64,000 nucleotides of DNA from Liolophura sinensis (lineage: Eukaryota > Mollusca > Polyplacophora > Chitonida > Chitonidae). The stretch spans positions 12,395,338 through 12,459,337 of the forward strand of contig NC_088302.1 of assembly GCF_032854445.1 (NCBI RefSeq), in the 5' to 3' direction. The translations under genes were made by a program, and so were the position numbers. The notes under the pieces were generated by a model. The model had not been told where the DNA came from. It did no database searches and saw only the letters and a program-made list of their open reading frames with translations. Of the stretch, positions 36,346-48,300 are shown in pieces (the stretch's first letter is position 1; every line of letters starts with the position of its first letter).

Positions 36346-36593
36346 CTGAAACAGTCATCAGAGTGGTTTTACGTCTTGGTTTATAACGCATGGTCTATCC
36401 AGATTAATATATGCAATAGTTTATGCGACGGTGACGGACGACCGATCGCAGAGGGACTTAAATTATACATGAATGTTTTGTTTTTACTCCTTAAAACTCA
36501 GTATATGATGTGGCCTAACATATAAAAGTACAAAAACGTTCCACAGCTTTTCTCTGAGCTTTTCTTTAACGGGAATTAAGTAGTCTGCGGTGG

Positions 36594-36617
36594 TGACGTC
36601 AACGGTGACAGCTGTCA
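36594..36617. promoter_or_regulatory. Adjacent perfect CRE and TGIF/MEIS-type palindromes
   Basis: TGACGTCA (36,594-36,601) is the canonical CREB/ATF palindrome. Four bases later TGACAGCTGTCA (36,606-36,617) is a perfect 12-bp palindrome of the type bound by TALE homeodomain dimers (TGIF/MEIS/PREP half-site TGACAG). They lie between gene C and CCDC138, with a TAATTG about 40 bp further on. Function is inferred from motif identity only. Confidence 0.4.
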
Positions 36618-36844
36618 AAACAACTTTGTTGGGAGAGAGCCCTAATTGGGGGCGCTAAGTTTTGGTCCCGCGTTCATCGAATGACATCATTTCCGAATAT
36701 TTCCGATCATTGACTGAAAATATGTATAACAGAGATTATGAAATATAAAATATGCCTGACAAGTGAAAAAAATGTTTTTTTTTAGTTTAGCTCTCTCCAT
36801 TTTCCTTAAAACCATACTCTTTTATTTGTAGTACCTTTTCATGC

Positions 36845-37075
36845 ATCTGTCAATTAACTATATACACTTTCCAAAACTACACTTCTGTCCATTAACTATA
36901 TACACTGGCCAAAACTACACTTCTGCCAATTAACTATATACACACTGGCCAAAACTACACTTCCGTCAATTAACTATATACATAATGACCAAAGTTACAC
37001 TTCTGTCAATTAACTATATACATATTGGCCAAAGCTACACTTCTGTCAATTAACTGTATTCACACTGGCCAAAAC
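36845..37075. repeat. 39-41-bp tandem repeat, about six units
   Basis: The unit is CTGTCAATTAACTATATACA followed by CACTGGCCAAAACTACACTT, with small variations. It lies between gene C and CCDC138 with no link to a coding exon. Confidence 0.9.
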
Positions 37076-37171
37076 AGCTGGACTCGGCATGATATGCAAT
37101 TTGGCACAGATACAGGTAAAGCGAACTAGCGAGAGTGCTTCAGCTTGCCACAACTGGAAACTATATTTGGT

Positions 37172-37440
37172 CATTATTTATCTATCTGATTGGTGTTTTA
37201 ACGTCGTGTTCAAGAATGTATCACTTATATGACGACCCCGGTTTCCTCCCACCATAATACTGGCCGCCGTCGTATAAGTGAAATATTCTTGAGTACGGCG
37301 TAAAACACCAATCAAATAAATAAATAAATAAATACATGACGACGGTCAGATTTATAGCAGAGGAAACCGGAGTGAAACACCGCGACCTCCGCCAAATAGC
37401 TGACAAACATCTTGCTACAGCACTGCATTCGAACATGTGG
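37172..37440 (-). repeat. Worn SINE family 1 copy interrupted by a younger SINE
   Basis: An old reverse copy (TTGGTGTTTTAACGTCGTG to TATCACTTATATGACGA) is split and resumes at ATGACGACGGTCAGATTTAT. The 7-bp sequence ATGACGA occurs on both sides of the insert (37,229-37,235 and 37,336-37,342) and is the target-site duplication. Confidence 0.8.
37236..37335 (+). repeat. 5'-truncated SINE family 1 inserted into an older SINE
   Basis: It runs from CCCCGGTTTCCTCCCACCAT through GAAATATTCTTGAGTACGGC to a clean AAATAAATAAATA tail. It is close to the family consensus, hence younger than its host copy. It is flanked by ATGACGA duplications. Confidence 0.88.
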
Positions 37441-37469
37441 CCGATCTAATTTGTCAATTAAGGGCCTGA

Positions 37470-37565
37470 TTTTTATTTATTTGTTTTTTCTTTAACGCCA
37501 TTCTAAAAAATATTTTACTTAGACCATCGGGGCAAGTTTTGTGACTGGAGGAAACCGGGGTGGCC
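37470..37565 (-). repeat. SINE family 1 relic
   Basis: TTCTTTAACGCCATTCTAAA, TATTTTACTTAGACCATCGG and GGAGGAAACCGGG match the family-1 3' part in reverse with many changes. Confidence 0.6.
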
Positions 37566-37620
37566 GGCGTAAACCATGAGATGTTTCAGGAACAGACAAG
37601 GCCGGGCAACACATGTACAT

Positions 37621-37776
37621 ATATTTATTAATTTATTTCACTGGTGTTTAACGCCGTGCCGGGAGGCCTACTCAATAATATATCACTTATACGACGGCGG
37701 ACAGCATTATGGTGGGAGGAAACCGGGCAGAGCCCGGGAAAGCACGCTGTTAACTCGGCCACTGAGGCGCCTCCAC
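37621..37776 (-). repeat. SINE family 1 with internal deletion
   Basis: The tail and 3' half (TATCACTTATACGACGGCGG, TTATGGTGGGAGGAAACCGG) are well kept. The middle and box B region are missing, and the end (TAACTCGGCCACTGAGGCGC) is the box A side. A GGGAGGC insertion interrupts the CTCAAG segment. Confidence 0.8.
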
Positions 37777-38004
37777 TTACATGTAGCCTACATAGGCTGT
37801 ACATATTAATGTGTGAATTAATATCGGCATGTATTTACTTGTGGTGAACGTGTAAATATCATTTGTAACTCAACAAATTATAACTATTATAATTACAATA
37901 GATTTATACAGCGCAGCATGCTCAAGCTTTGTTGGGGAGCCTACGAATCTGTCGAACATGCTAGCTTTTGTAGACGCGGGAATAAGGTTTCGGAAGAACA
38001 TGAT

Positions 38005-38105
38005 GACTTTTCAATGGCTTTTCAAACTTCCTAACTTACGTTTTTATTGACAATTTTTCAATGGCTTTTCAAACTTCCTAACTTCCGTTTTTATTAACAA
38101 TTTAT
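38005..38105. repeat. 44-46-bp direct duplication
   Basis: TTTTCAATGGCTTTTCAAAC and CTTCCTAACTTACGTTTTTA recur once immediately downstream with two or three differences. Confidence 0.85.
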
Positions 38106-39300
38106 GGATGTAACATTCATTTATGACTATTCAGGTTTTTACAACTTTATAAAGATAGGTCTACCTAATGTTGTCTATCTACAGACTACAAGTATACGTA
38201 ATAAAAAGGATTCTGACTGAGGAATAAGTAGAGATATGAACTGAATCACCTGGCCCTATATTCAACATCAATTTACTGGTAGGTCTACTCATCATGAAAG
38301 TATTTTTAATTTTTTTTTTCGTCTTAATTTTGACTTTTTCATTGGCTCATTTTACTGTTAAGATCGACTTAGAATTCTGTGTTAAAAAAATAAAACTGTC
38401 TCTGTGTGTGGGCCGATGTAAATAACAAATAAGAAATGACGATATAAACGAAGTAAATAACACTTGCAGATTCGATGAGTCCACTTGTGATGATATGTCA
38501 TGCAACCACGCACTCATGTAATTAACATAAGTATAGCTTGATCTAGGAAACATGGCCATCCAACTCACTTAAGAGACTACTCCATTCTGTAACTTAGCTG
38601 AGTTTCACCAGCCTCCAAGTTGAGTTCTTCCAAAACCACTGGATAAAATATTTCGTTAATTTTCGACAACTGGAATTTTGCAACAACCCACATGACACTC
38701 TATGGCTCCAAATTTAAAATGGCGACTTGGAGTAAAGTTGGAGATATTTGATGAAAGAAAGATTTTGAGTGACGATTTGAAACAGATCAACGAATGTGAG
38801 ATTGACATCTTTCTGCACTTGAAAAAATATGTGCATAACAATTTTCTTTTTGTTATTACTAGCATATACAAAGCTGTTGTGTTTAGCACATGTCTGAACA
38901 CGTTTGACAACGTTGTTGTTGTTTGACTAAAGCAAATTTTAAGCCGAATGTAGGACTGCGTAATGGCATATTCCTAAATTTATGCTCATGCCTTTATGAT
39001 TGTGATCTCGCCGTATTTGCCTTTAGAGTGACCCTATTTGCATATATCGCAAACAACGCGTGATGCACACTAGCATACTGTGTAAGTCTTCTTCCAGCTT
39101 GTCAACAAATTCAACAACAACATGTGAAGACAAGGTTAACCCATTAATAAAGTATCTCAGCTCCAGATTTATTCTTCATTACGTTGGTTTGTTGCATGCT
39201 TTGCTGAAGTAGTTACATGTATCAGCTTGAAATAATCCAAGACCTTATCACAATGAGGAGTTTGTCCTCACTCCAACTTTATCTGTACCTTGTGTTGTAG
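38106..39300. other. Region upstream of CCDC138; possible non-coding first exon
   Basis: No coding exon could be assigned. An open frame at 38,702-38,926 (75 codons, starting MAPNLKWRLG) has no recognised similarity and is mirrored by a longer frame on the other strand. The 5' end of CCDC138, whose human homologue is about 80 residues longer at the N-terminus, may lie here. Confidence 0.3.
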
Positions 39301-39333
39301 GTTTAACAGTTTACACGAAGAATAGATACAGAT

Positions 39334-42300
39334 ATGTATTTCTTGGATCCAGAGGAGGCACAAAGTGACATTGGTAAGAACAGTTGTATTCTGTGACAGG
39401 GCACTTCATTTAACAGCAGTAATAGCCGTCAGCATAGGTTTAGCCAGGGAAGAGAGTAGAGGGTCCTCTCAATGCCTTTGAGGCACCCTATTCCGACAAA
39501 ATTAACATAGGAAAGATAATTGGGAATCTAGGAGAAAAGTGTGAGACATTCTGATTTCAAAGTCTGGTTAAATCTGTTTATAATAATAGTAAGAAGCCTT
39601 AGCCTTGGTTGATGAGATAGATCTATATGGCATGATGGGATCTAGCTCTGGCTACCAGCCGTGCTGGTTCCAGTATGGACTTAAGACAGAAGTTTTAATA
39701 CAGCTTTATTAAGCTTGGGAGCCTGAACATTTTATGGTACTAAAATGGCTGTAAATATTGCTTTACACTGTTACTGAATCACCTGTTTTTATTTGCAGAC
39801 TCGACTGTTACCCCTATAGAAAGTGTACCAGCAGGGCAGAAGCAGTATGGCTACCTGCTGGAGTCAGATGACCTGCCCTCACTGGACCTGCAGGTGGACA
39901 GACACAGAGAAAAACAGAGGCAGAAGTTAAAACATGTACAGATTGGGGCAACGACTTACAGTTCAAGCTCTGAGCTGTCAGATAAATCTGATGATGAAGC
40001 AGGTAAGATGGTGTCGGAATACTTCATCTCGAAAAATTCATATTTGTTAATCAAATCAAATTTCCTCTGCTTTTCAAGAATTGTTCTAAGTTTTGGGGCC
40101 TCCGTGGCTCAGTTGGTTAGCGCGCTAGCGCAGCGTAATGTCCCAGGAGTCTCTCTCCAATGCGGTTGCTGTGAGTTCCAAGTCCAGCTCACGCTTCCTC
40201 TCCGGTCGTACGTGGGAAGGTTTGCCAGCAACCTGCGGATGGTCGTGGGTTTCCCACCATAATGCTGGCCGCCGTCGTATAAGTGAAATATTGAGTACGG
40301 CGTAAAACACCAATCAAATAAATAAATAAATAAATGTTCTAATTATTGCCTCTGAGTAAATATCAAACTAGTACCATCAATTTATAGGAACTTTATTACC
40401 AATTTTGTAAGGTAACAAGCTCTTTGAAGAGGCTGATATTTTGTGAGAGGTAATTATTTTGGCTCCTCTAAAACAATAGAAAACAATTTGATTGGATTCT
40501 TGCAGATGAATTGTTAAACTGATATCAGATAAGAAAGTCTGTATGCACTGACAAAATTGAGTTTTAGCCGCAACAAACAGTGGCAGATATTGTAATTTTG
40601 GGCCTGTTGTCAGAAAAATTGAATGCCTTTGCTTTAAACTACTTCATTGATTGTATTGACAGTCCCGACATTGACTCGTGCAGAAATACGAGATATATAC
40701 AAGGAGCTGCAGGTGATAAGTAATAAGCTGAAGGTAATTATAAGACATCTGTATTTAGTCTGGGCACCTTGACACTGGCCAAGCTTTTGCCCTCAAAATG
40801 TCACGTATATTTGATAAGGATTATGACTTGGCTTGGGAGATTATTGCAATGATTTCTATGCTGTACTCCATTTGATTTGTTGTAAGATATATATACATGC
40901 CAATTTGTCTTATTATGTGGAAATGTTAGTATACAAAGAAGGTGTGTTACTTTTGAAATCTATGACAAATTATTCCATTTGAGTCCGCCATACATTTATA
41001 ACTGAGCATTTCAATTGGCCTGCACTGACTGGTGTATAAAATAAAAATGACAATATTTTTAAGGAAGAAAACAAAATACTGCGAGAACGTGAACAAGCTG
41101 TCAAGGAACGTGAGAGACTTGCAACGATTTCTCAGAATAGTATTCAGACGATTACGGACTTTGAAATTCGGCAGCGCTGGAGGGAGACAGGGGAGGTAGG
41201 CTATGTGGTTGTTCTGGAGCAAGCATTGTTGTGTACAAGTCAACCGTTAAAATATTAGTTAGGCATTTTTGACTCTTTTCTTAATTTTTGTCATATTTAT
41301 GCAACTGGTACATGATATCTATAATGTGCCAGAAAAGCCTGATCAATTTTTTCATGTTGTATCCTATTTATAACTTGACTGGAAGAAAAAAGTATTTTCA
41401 GAAGAGAAGTTGTGGGAAAATACATTGATTATTCATGTACATGTGTTTGCACAGTGTATACACATCTTTTCCCTTCTTAGTTTTATCTTTCCTCTTTCAA
41501 GAAACATCGCAAGGAGATTTCAGATCTGGAGCAACAGTTGCGTGAAAAAGGAAAAGAGAACAAACGACTGAAGGAGAATTTTGAAACCTTGAAACTAGCC
41601 AATGACACTTTAAGAAAAGAGGTAAAGTTAACCCTGACACTAGCGTTCAATAATTTCATTGAGTTGTTTTGTAAGACAGCATTGAAATATTTCAATAATG
41701 TCGTTATCATTTTTGTGTAAGTCTTCATTGAAATGTTGAATTATTTTTAGTACTGTTTTACATTCTTTGCTTAAGGATTCTGATTGTACACTTTTATGTA
41801 ATTCTTTGAAGTAATTGTTCAGTTGTTTTGTTTTTCTGCTTTTTTATTTGTTTATTCTATGCATGCCTGTGCTTCTGTCTGTCTGTTTTTATGATGATGT
41901 TATTTTTTTATATCTGTACATTCTCTGTTGCTTTTCTGTCTTCTATCACAGCTGCAGACATTACAGATCCAGCATGAGAAGCTGGAGAAACAGTCCATTA
42001 GCCTACAATCAAGGCTCACTAACCTGCAGGTGAGGAGGATGTTTTTGCTTGTGAAAAATGTTGAAAATCTTTGTGTCACATATGGGAAAGTGTGTCAATT
42101 ACATGTCCCAGACCAGTATTCTATTCTGGGCACTCCATTTTTCTTCACCCATGAAACTGACCATCATCATATGAGTGGTCTGTTCTAGAGTACATGGTTC
42201 ATCAACAAGCAGTCACTCTGTTAATTTATTAAGTGGGCACAATTATTAAGCTCCTGTCTTGTTTTCTTGACTCTAAAAAATTTTGTAAAATAGGGAAGAG

Positions 42301-45300
42301 ATAGAATTTGGGCAATTTGATAGATATTTCATCACGTTTGTGCCTGATTTCTGTTTCACATATGTACATTGTGTAATTATGTCATATTTCAGAGGAGGCA
42401 AGAGGTCAGCCAAAGACAACCTCAGACACAGCATTTAAGTAATCCTGGTTCAGCACCCTCTACAGGCTATCCTGATGACAAACAAGGGAAGCAACAAAAA
42501 CAGAAAGATGGGCAGTGTGCAAAAGCCAGCAAGCCCAAGGTTGGTTTAGAACTATGGTTTTCTTGTTCTTTAATTTGTATAAATGTTCCCTAATTTCTGT
42601 TGAAGTGATTCAATTTCTAAATAATTTTGAGCAAAGACTTTTTTCATAGTGCATTTCATTTATATATATTTTTTTCCATTTTAAAACCAGATCAACCTGC
42701 AGGTGGTCGTGGGTTTCCCCAGGCTCTGCCTGGTTTCCTCCCATTATAATGCTGGCCGCCGTCGTACTAGTGAAATATTAAGTACGGCCTAAAACACCAA
42801 TCAAATAAATAAATAAATAAATAAATAAAACCAGATATGTGTACTGTGGCCATGATACATGCTCTTAAGAACCCCTTTAATTAGAATTGTGTGAAAAGAG
42901 TGAATTGGTTTTATGTGCAGGTGGGCAGTGGAGTTTATGAAATCCTAGGTGTGTTACTAGACTGGGTGGCAGACCTTCACCTACGACAGGTAGTTACAGA
43001 GCAGCCGACCCAGCCACTGGAGAGCCTACCTGCCTCAACTCTCATACACAGCAAGTGTCTAAAGGTGAGTTCTATGTGATTGCTCTGTAAGGTGAGTTGT
43101 ACACAGTTCTGTGGTAGGAACAGAGTGGTGGACCTTCACCTGTGACAGGTAGTCATAGAGCAGCCCACAAGGCCTGTGGAGAGTCTACCTGCCTCAGACC
43201 TCATACATAGCAAGTGTCTGAAGGTGAGTTCTATGTGATTGCTCTGTAAGGTGAGTTGTACACAGTTCTGTGGTAGGGACAGAGTGGTGGACCTTCACCT
43301 GTGACAGGTAGTCGTAGGGCAGCCCACAAGGCCCGTGGAGAGTCTACCTGCCTCAGACCTCATACATAGCAAGTGTCTGAAGGGGAGGTCTATGTGATTG
43401 CTCTGTAAGGTGAGTTGTACACAGTTCTGTGGTAGGGACAGATTGGTGGACCTTCACGTGTGACAGGTAGTCATAGAGCAGCCCACAAGGCCCGTGGAGA
43501 GTCTACCTGCCTCAGACCTCATACATAGCAAGTGTCTGAAGGTGAGTTCTATGTGATTGCTCTGTAAGGTGGGTTGTACACAGTTCTGTGGTAGGGACAG
43601 AGTGGTGGACCTTCACCTGTGACAGGTAGTCATAGAGCAGCCCACAAGGCCCGTGGAGAGTCTACCTGACTCAGACCTCATACATAGCAAGTGTCTGAAG
43701 GTGTTCTATGTGATTGCTTTGTAAGGTGAGTTGTACACATTTCTGTGGTAGGGACAGAGTGGTGGACCTTCACCTGTGACAGGTAGTCATAGAGCAGCCC
43801 ACAAGGCCCGTGGAGAGTCTACCTGCCTCAGACCTCATACATAGCAAGTGTCTGAAGGTGTTCTATGTGATTGCTCTGTAAGGTGGGATGTACACAGTTC
43901 TGTGGTAGGGAGTAGGGACCTTCACCTGTGACAGGTAGTCATAGAGCAGTCCACCCCACTCCTGGAGAGTTTTTAGTTTGTTGAGAGATGTGGTGTATAG
44001 TGTTGGATTTCAAATGTCTATAATGTTTTCTCTGGTTAGCTGAGCTTTAGTGTAATGTAGGCAGTAATATATATTATGGCAAGTATTTATAACAAACCTG
44101 ATGTGCAACCTCTTTAGGTGTAACCGTTCTCTGCACAACCACTTTATTTAATGGAAAGTTGATATTTTGACAGACTTCAAATAGCTAAATAGGTTTTTCA
44201 CATTTTCATGCAGTTTTCAATGATTTATTCGTTTTTTCATTAGATTGATGATTTGCGCCAGACCCAAGAATATTTCACTTATACGACGACAGGCAAAGTT
44301 ATAGTAGCACAAAACCGATGACAATCCACAGGGTGGTTGCATACTTCCCCCACACACATTACAACCAAAGAGTAAGCCAGTGTGAGCTGGACTTGAACAA
44401 TTGCTTTGGTGTGAAGCGTTTTACTGCAGTAACACATTAACCACTTGGCCAAGGAGGCCCATTCACTGATTTTTCTGAATCTCCGAATCTCCGTGTTACA
44501 GATCCTTCCTTGTCTGGGTGAGGTGATAAGGGAGTTTCCAGGCAGTCACAACAGGATTTACCTCCCTTGTTTGCAGTTTATTTATTGGTCCTTGTTGAAT
44601 TTAGAACAGTCAAAGACGCCACAGGTAATGAAAGTATCAAATTCATCATAGCTGTATGTGAAAATACATGGAAGTACTGTATTTTTCTGAAAATTTAAAC
44701 ATTTGTCAAGTGACACATTTTGCTTCATTCTCATTTATTTGCCCAATGTATCACTTTTAATTTTTTTTTTGGTGAAGTTTGATTAATTTTGTATGTGGAA
44801 AACCAAAGTATTGACATCAAAAGCATCATTTGAAGGCCTTTATATGCTTCTGAAAGTGTATTTTGACATTTCAAACTTTAGATGATATACAGTTTGAATA
44901 GCTGAAATTGAGTATGCCTGAATCAACAGGATTTATGGAATGTAATGTTTCATTACGAACTGCAGTTCGTTTATGTTATGTCATGACATGAGCATCTTGA
45001 ATACAAATAAGTAATCTCAAGATAGCAAATACACTCCAGATTTTGTAAGTAAGTGTTTTTTTTTTTTTAAATAACTTTCTGCTTTATTAACTTAAATATT
45101 GAACCTTAATAATCAGCATTTACATTTAGTTTCCAAAATACTTCAAATGATTTTTTAGAGATACACTGTGTTCACTTGTCCAAAGTTCATCACATGTGTT
45201 GTGTTCGTACCACTAATACTGAACTGAAATGTTTCTGTTCTCAAAAGACTGGTTTGACGTCCACTTTGCGTCGGCTGGGAGAGGAGCTGTACAAACCCAG

Positions 45301-48300
45301 GGTTGTCAGATTCCAGGAGGAGGACAAAACGGTCCCCGTGACAACCCCAGTGTCTCCTGGCAGAGGTGACAGGGGAGATAAATCCAGGGAAACATACTTT
45401 TTCAAGAGCACAGATCTCCACACAAGATTTCTCTCCTCCTTGATCATACTGAAAACACTATCACAAGGTAAGTGCATGTGTATGAACATTTTCTGTTACA
45501 TGCCTAATTTATTTTATGAGTATCTGTTACAGATTCAATCAACTTCATTGATTTTCATTCTTCATTTATTTCCAATTTTCCTACCTACCATGTGATAGGC
45601 AGTTTACGATTTTTTAGCCACCGATAGCCTGTCGCATATATTATGTAGGAATGGACACTTGATGTGTGATGCTGGATGATAATTGTAAGCCAGATCAGGA
45701 TAGCATCATGTCTTTTGTTGAATCATAACTTGACAACCAAGTTTCTGAGTGTAAAGAAGATACAAAATCTGAATGGTTACATGTATTTCCCTGAAACTTT
45801 TGAAAGAATACAGATGTGTAAAACATCACATTTGTGAGCATGTTATGTCGAGTTGTATGCTGTAATGAAGTGTGTTTTGAGGGAGAGCTATATTATCTGA
45901 ATTATTCTCGTTTTATGCATTTTTTCTTAGCTTTTGTGCTTCCCTCAAATTTTATGACTCCATACTTAACAGCTGTTGAACAACATTAAGTTTCGCTGAA
46001 ACTAGCTAAGGAGTTATGGTAAAGCAACAGTCTTGCTATTAAAACAGTTTAGACTGTCTGACTTCCAGCTAATAGATTTTGACCACTATTGTAATGTGTT
46101 AGGATCCATCTTCCACTGACTGAGCTGAAACATTGTGTTTATCATGAAGACTGGTTTTTTCCTTCCATGAACCTCATTGCAGTCGTATGAGTGAAATATT
46201 CTTAGGAATGACATGATGCCAGTCAGTCAAGTTAATGGACATAAGTGATACATGCATTTGACTGATAAATAAATGTATTTGTTGCCAGCCGATGTCCTCG
46301 CTCATGTGTTTGACTGCCTGAGAAATGACCTCAAGTCTAACACATGTAAGGACCTGTTCCTGTATTACCAGGCCACTCCCATCATCTTGCCGTATCTCCG
46401 GCCAGTACACAAGGTAAGGAACTGTTCCTGTATTACCAGGCCATGCCCATCATCTCAGGCCAGTACAGAAGGTAAGAACCTGTTCTTGTATTACCAGGCT
46501 GTGCCCATCATCTCAGGCCAGTACACAAGGTTATGACGTGTTCCTGTATTACCAGGCCATGCCCATCATCTCAGGCCAGTACAGAAGGTAAGCACCTGTT
46601 CCTGTATTACCAGGCCATGCCCATCATCTCAGGCCAGTACACAAGGTTATGACCTGTTCCTGTATTACCAGGCCATGCCCATCATCTCAGGCCAGTACAG
46701 AAGGTAAGCACCTGTTCCTGTATTACCAGGCCATGCCCATCATCTCAGGCCAGTACACAAGGTTATGACCTGTTCCTGTATTACCAGGCCATGCCCATCA
46801 TCTCAGGCCAGTACAGAAGGTAAGCACCTGTTCCTGTATTACCAGGCCATGCCCATCATCTCAGGCCAGTACAGAAGGTAAGCACCTGTTCCTGTATTAC
46901 CAGGCCATGCCCATCATCTCAGGCCAGTACAGAAGGTAAGCACCTGTTCCTGTATTACCAGGCCATGCCCGTCATCTCAGGCCAGTACAGAAGGTAAGCA
47001 CCTGTTCCTGTATTACCAGGCCATGCCCATCATCTCAGGCCAGTACAGAAGGTAAGCACCTGTTCCTGTATTACCAGGCCATGCCCATCATCTCAGGCCA
47101 GTACAGAAGGTAAGCACCTGTTCCTGTATTACCAGGCCATGCCCGTCATCTCAGGCCAGTACAGAAGGTAAGCACCTGTTCCTGTATTACCAGGCCATGC
47201 CCATCATCTCAGGCCAGTACACAAGGCAATCAAATAAATATATAAATAAATAAACTGATAAAATTATGATTTCTGTGAAACCCTGAAGGTGCTTACATGT
47301 AATATATTGCTTCAATAAGCAAGACCGATGAGTCACAGTCGGAATTTACATCCTTTTATATATGCTAATAACAGCTTTAGAATGGTGGAGTCTTTCCCAT
47401 CTTGCCAGTGGATTCCATCCCAAGTTGATTCACGTCTAAAACTCTTCTAATTGTCACCATCATCTTGTGTACATCCTCTTATGGTGTTAAACATGGCTTA
47501 AGGGGGTAGACAGAGTATAGCCAACCAAATATATATGTAAGAACCGGTATAATGTGATTGAGTGGGACATCATGTCTGGTGTCTTTGGCATGACATTCGA
47601 TGGGGGTAAGAACTATGGATACAACTATACTGTGGATCAACACCATTGTTATAGAGTTGAAATGATGTTGAAAATAGTGTTACACCCCAAGCTAACAAAC
47701 AAACTAGTATGATAGTAAGTTAGAGAATACGTAGTATATGCTAAATGAAAGTGTCCTTAAGAGTACATGTATTTTGGTGTCTTATGCTGAAATCTTTATA
47801 ATGTTGTAGTCACTTTTTACTTGTACGTGTATCTCTGTGTATATATGTACCAGTCAAGGTTAAGTTGCTTATGAAGAGTAAAGCTGTTTTTCTTACTGAA
47901 GAACTTGTGATTTGCGATCAATTTATCATGATTGGATTGCATTGCATTATCAAAAGCTGAAGTTTTATGCTATATGAATGTTTTTGTTGTATCCTCGTGA
48001 CATGTTTTTTTTCAGACGTTTTTGTCATCAGCTGTGGACATCTACCTCCAGATGTCCATGGAGTCCGCCTTCCTCCAGCACTTCCTGGACAGCTGTAGTA
48101 ATGAGCACTGGTTCAGGACGGTTGCCATGGCGCTGAGATCTCCAAACTTGGACACTCAGGTGCTGGAGAAAATCAGCATTATTCTGCAAAAACTCTCCAA
48201 GATGAAGTAAGGCTTCAAAGTGGGCTTCCATTGCTTATATTTAACTTTATCGAGACGTGTGAATTTTTGGTATGTGGGGCAAAGTATGTAGATCATGGCA

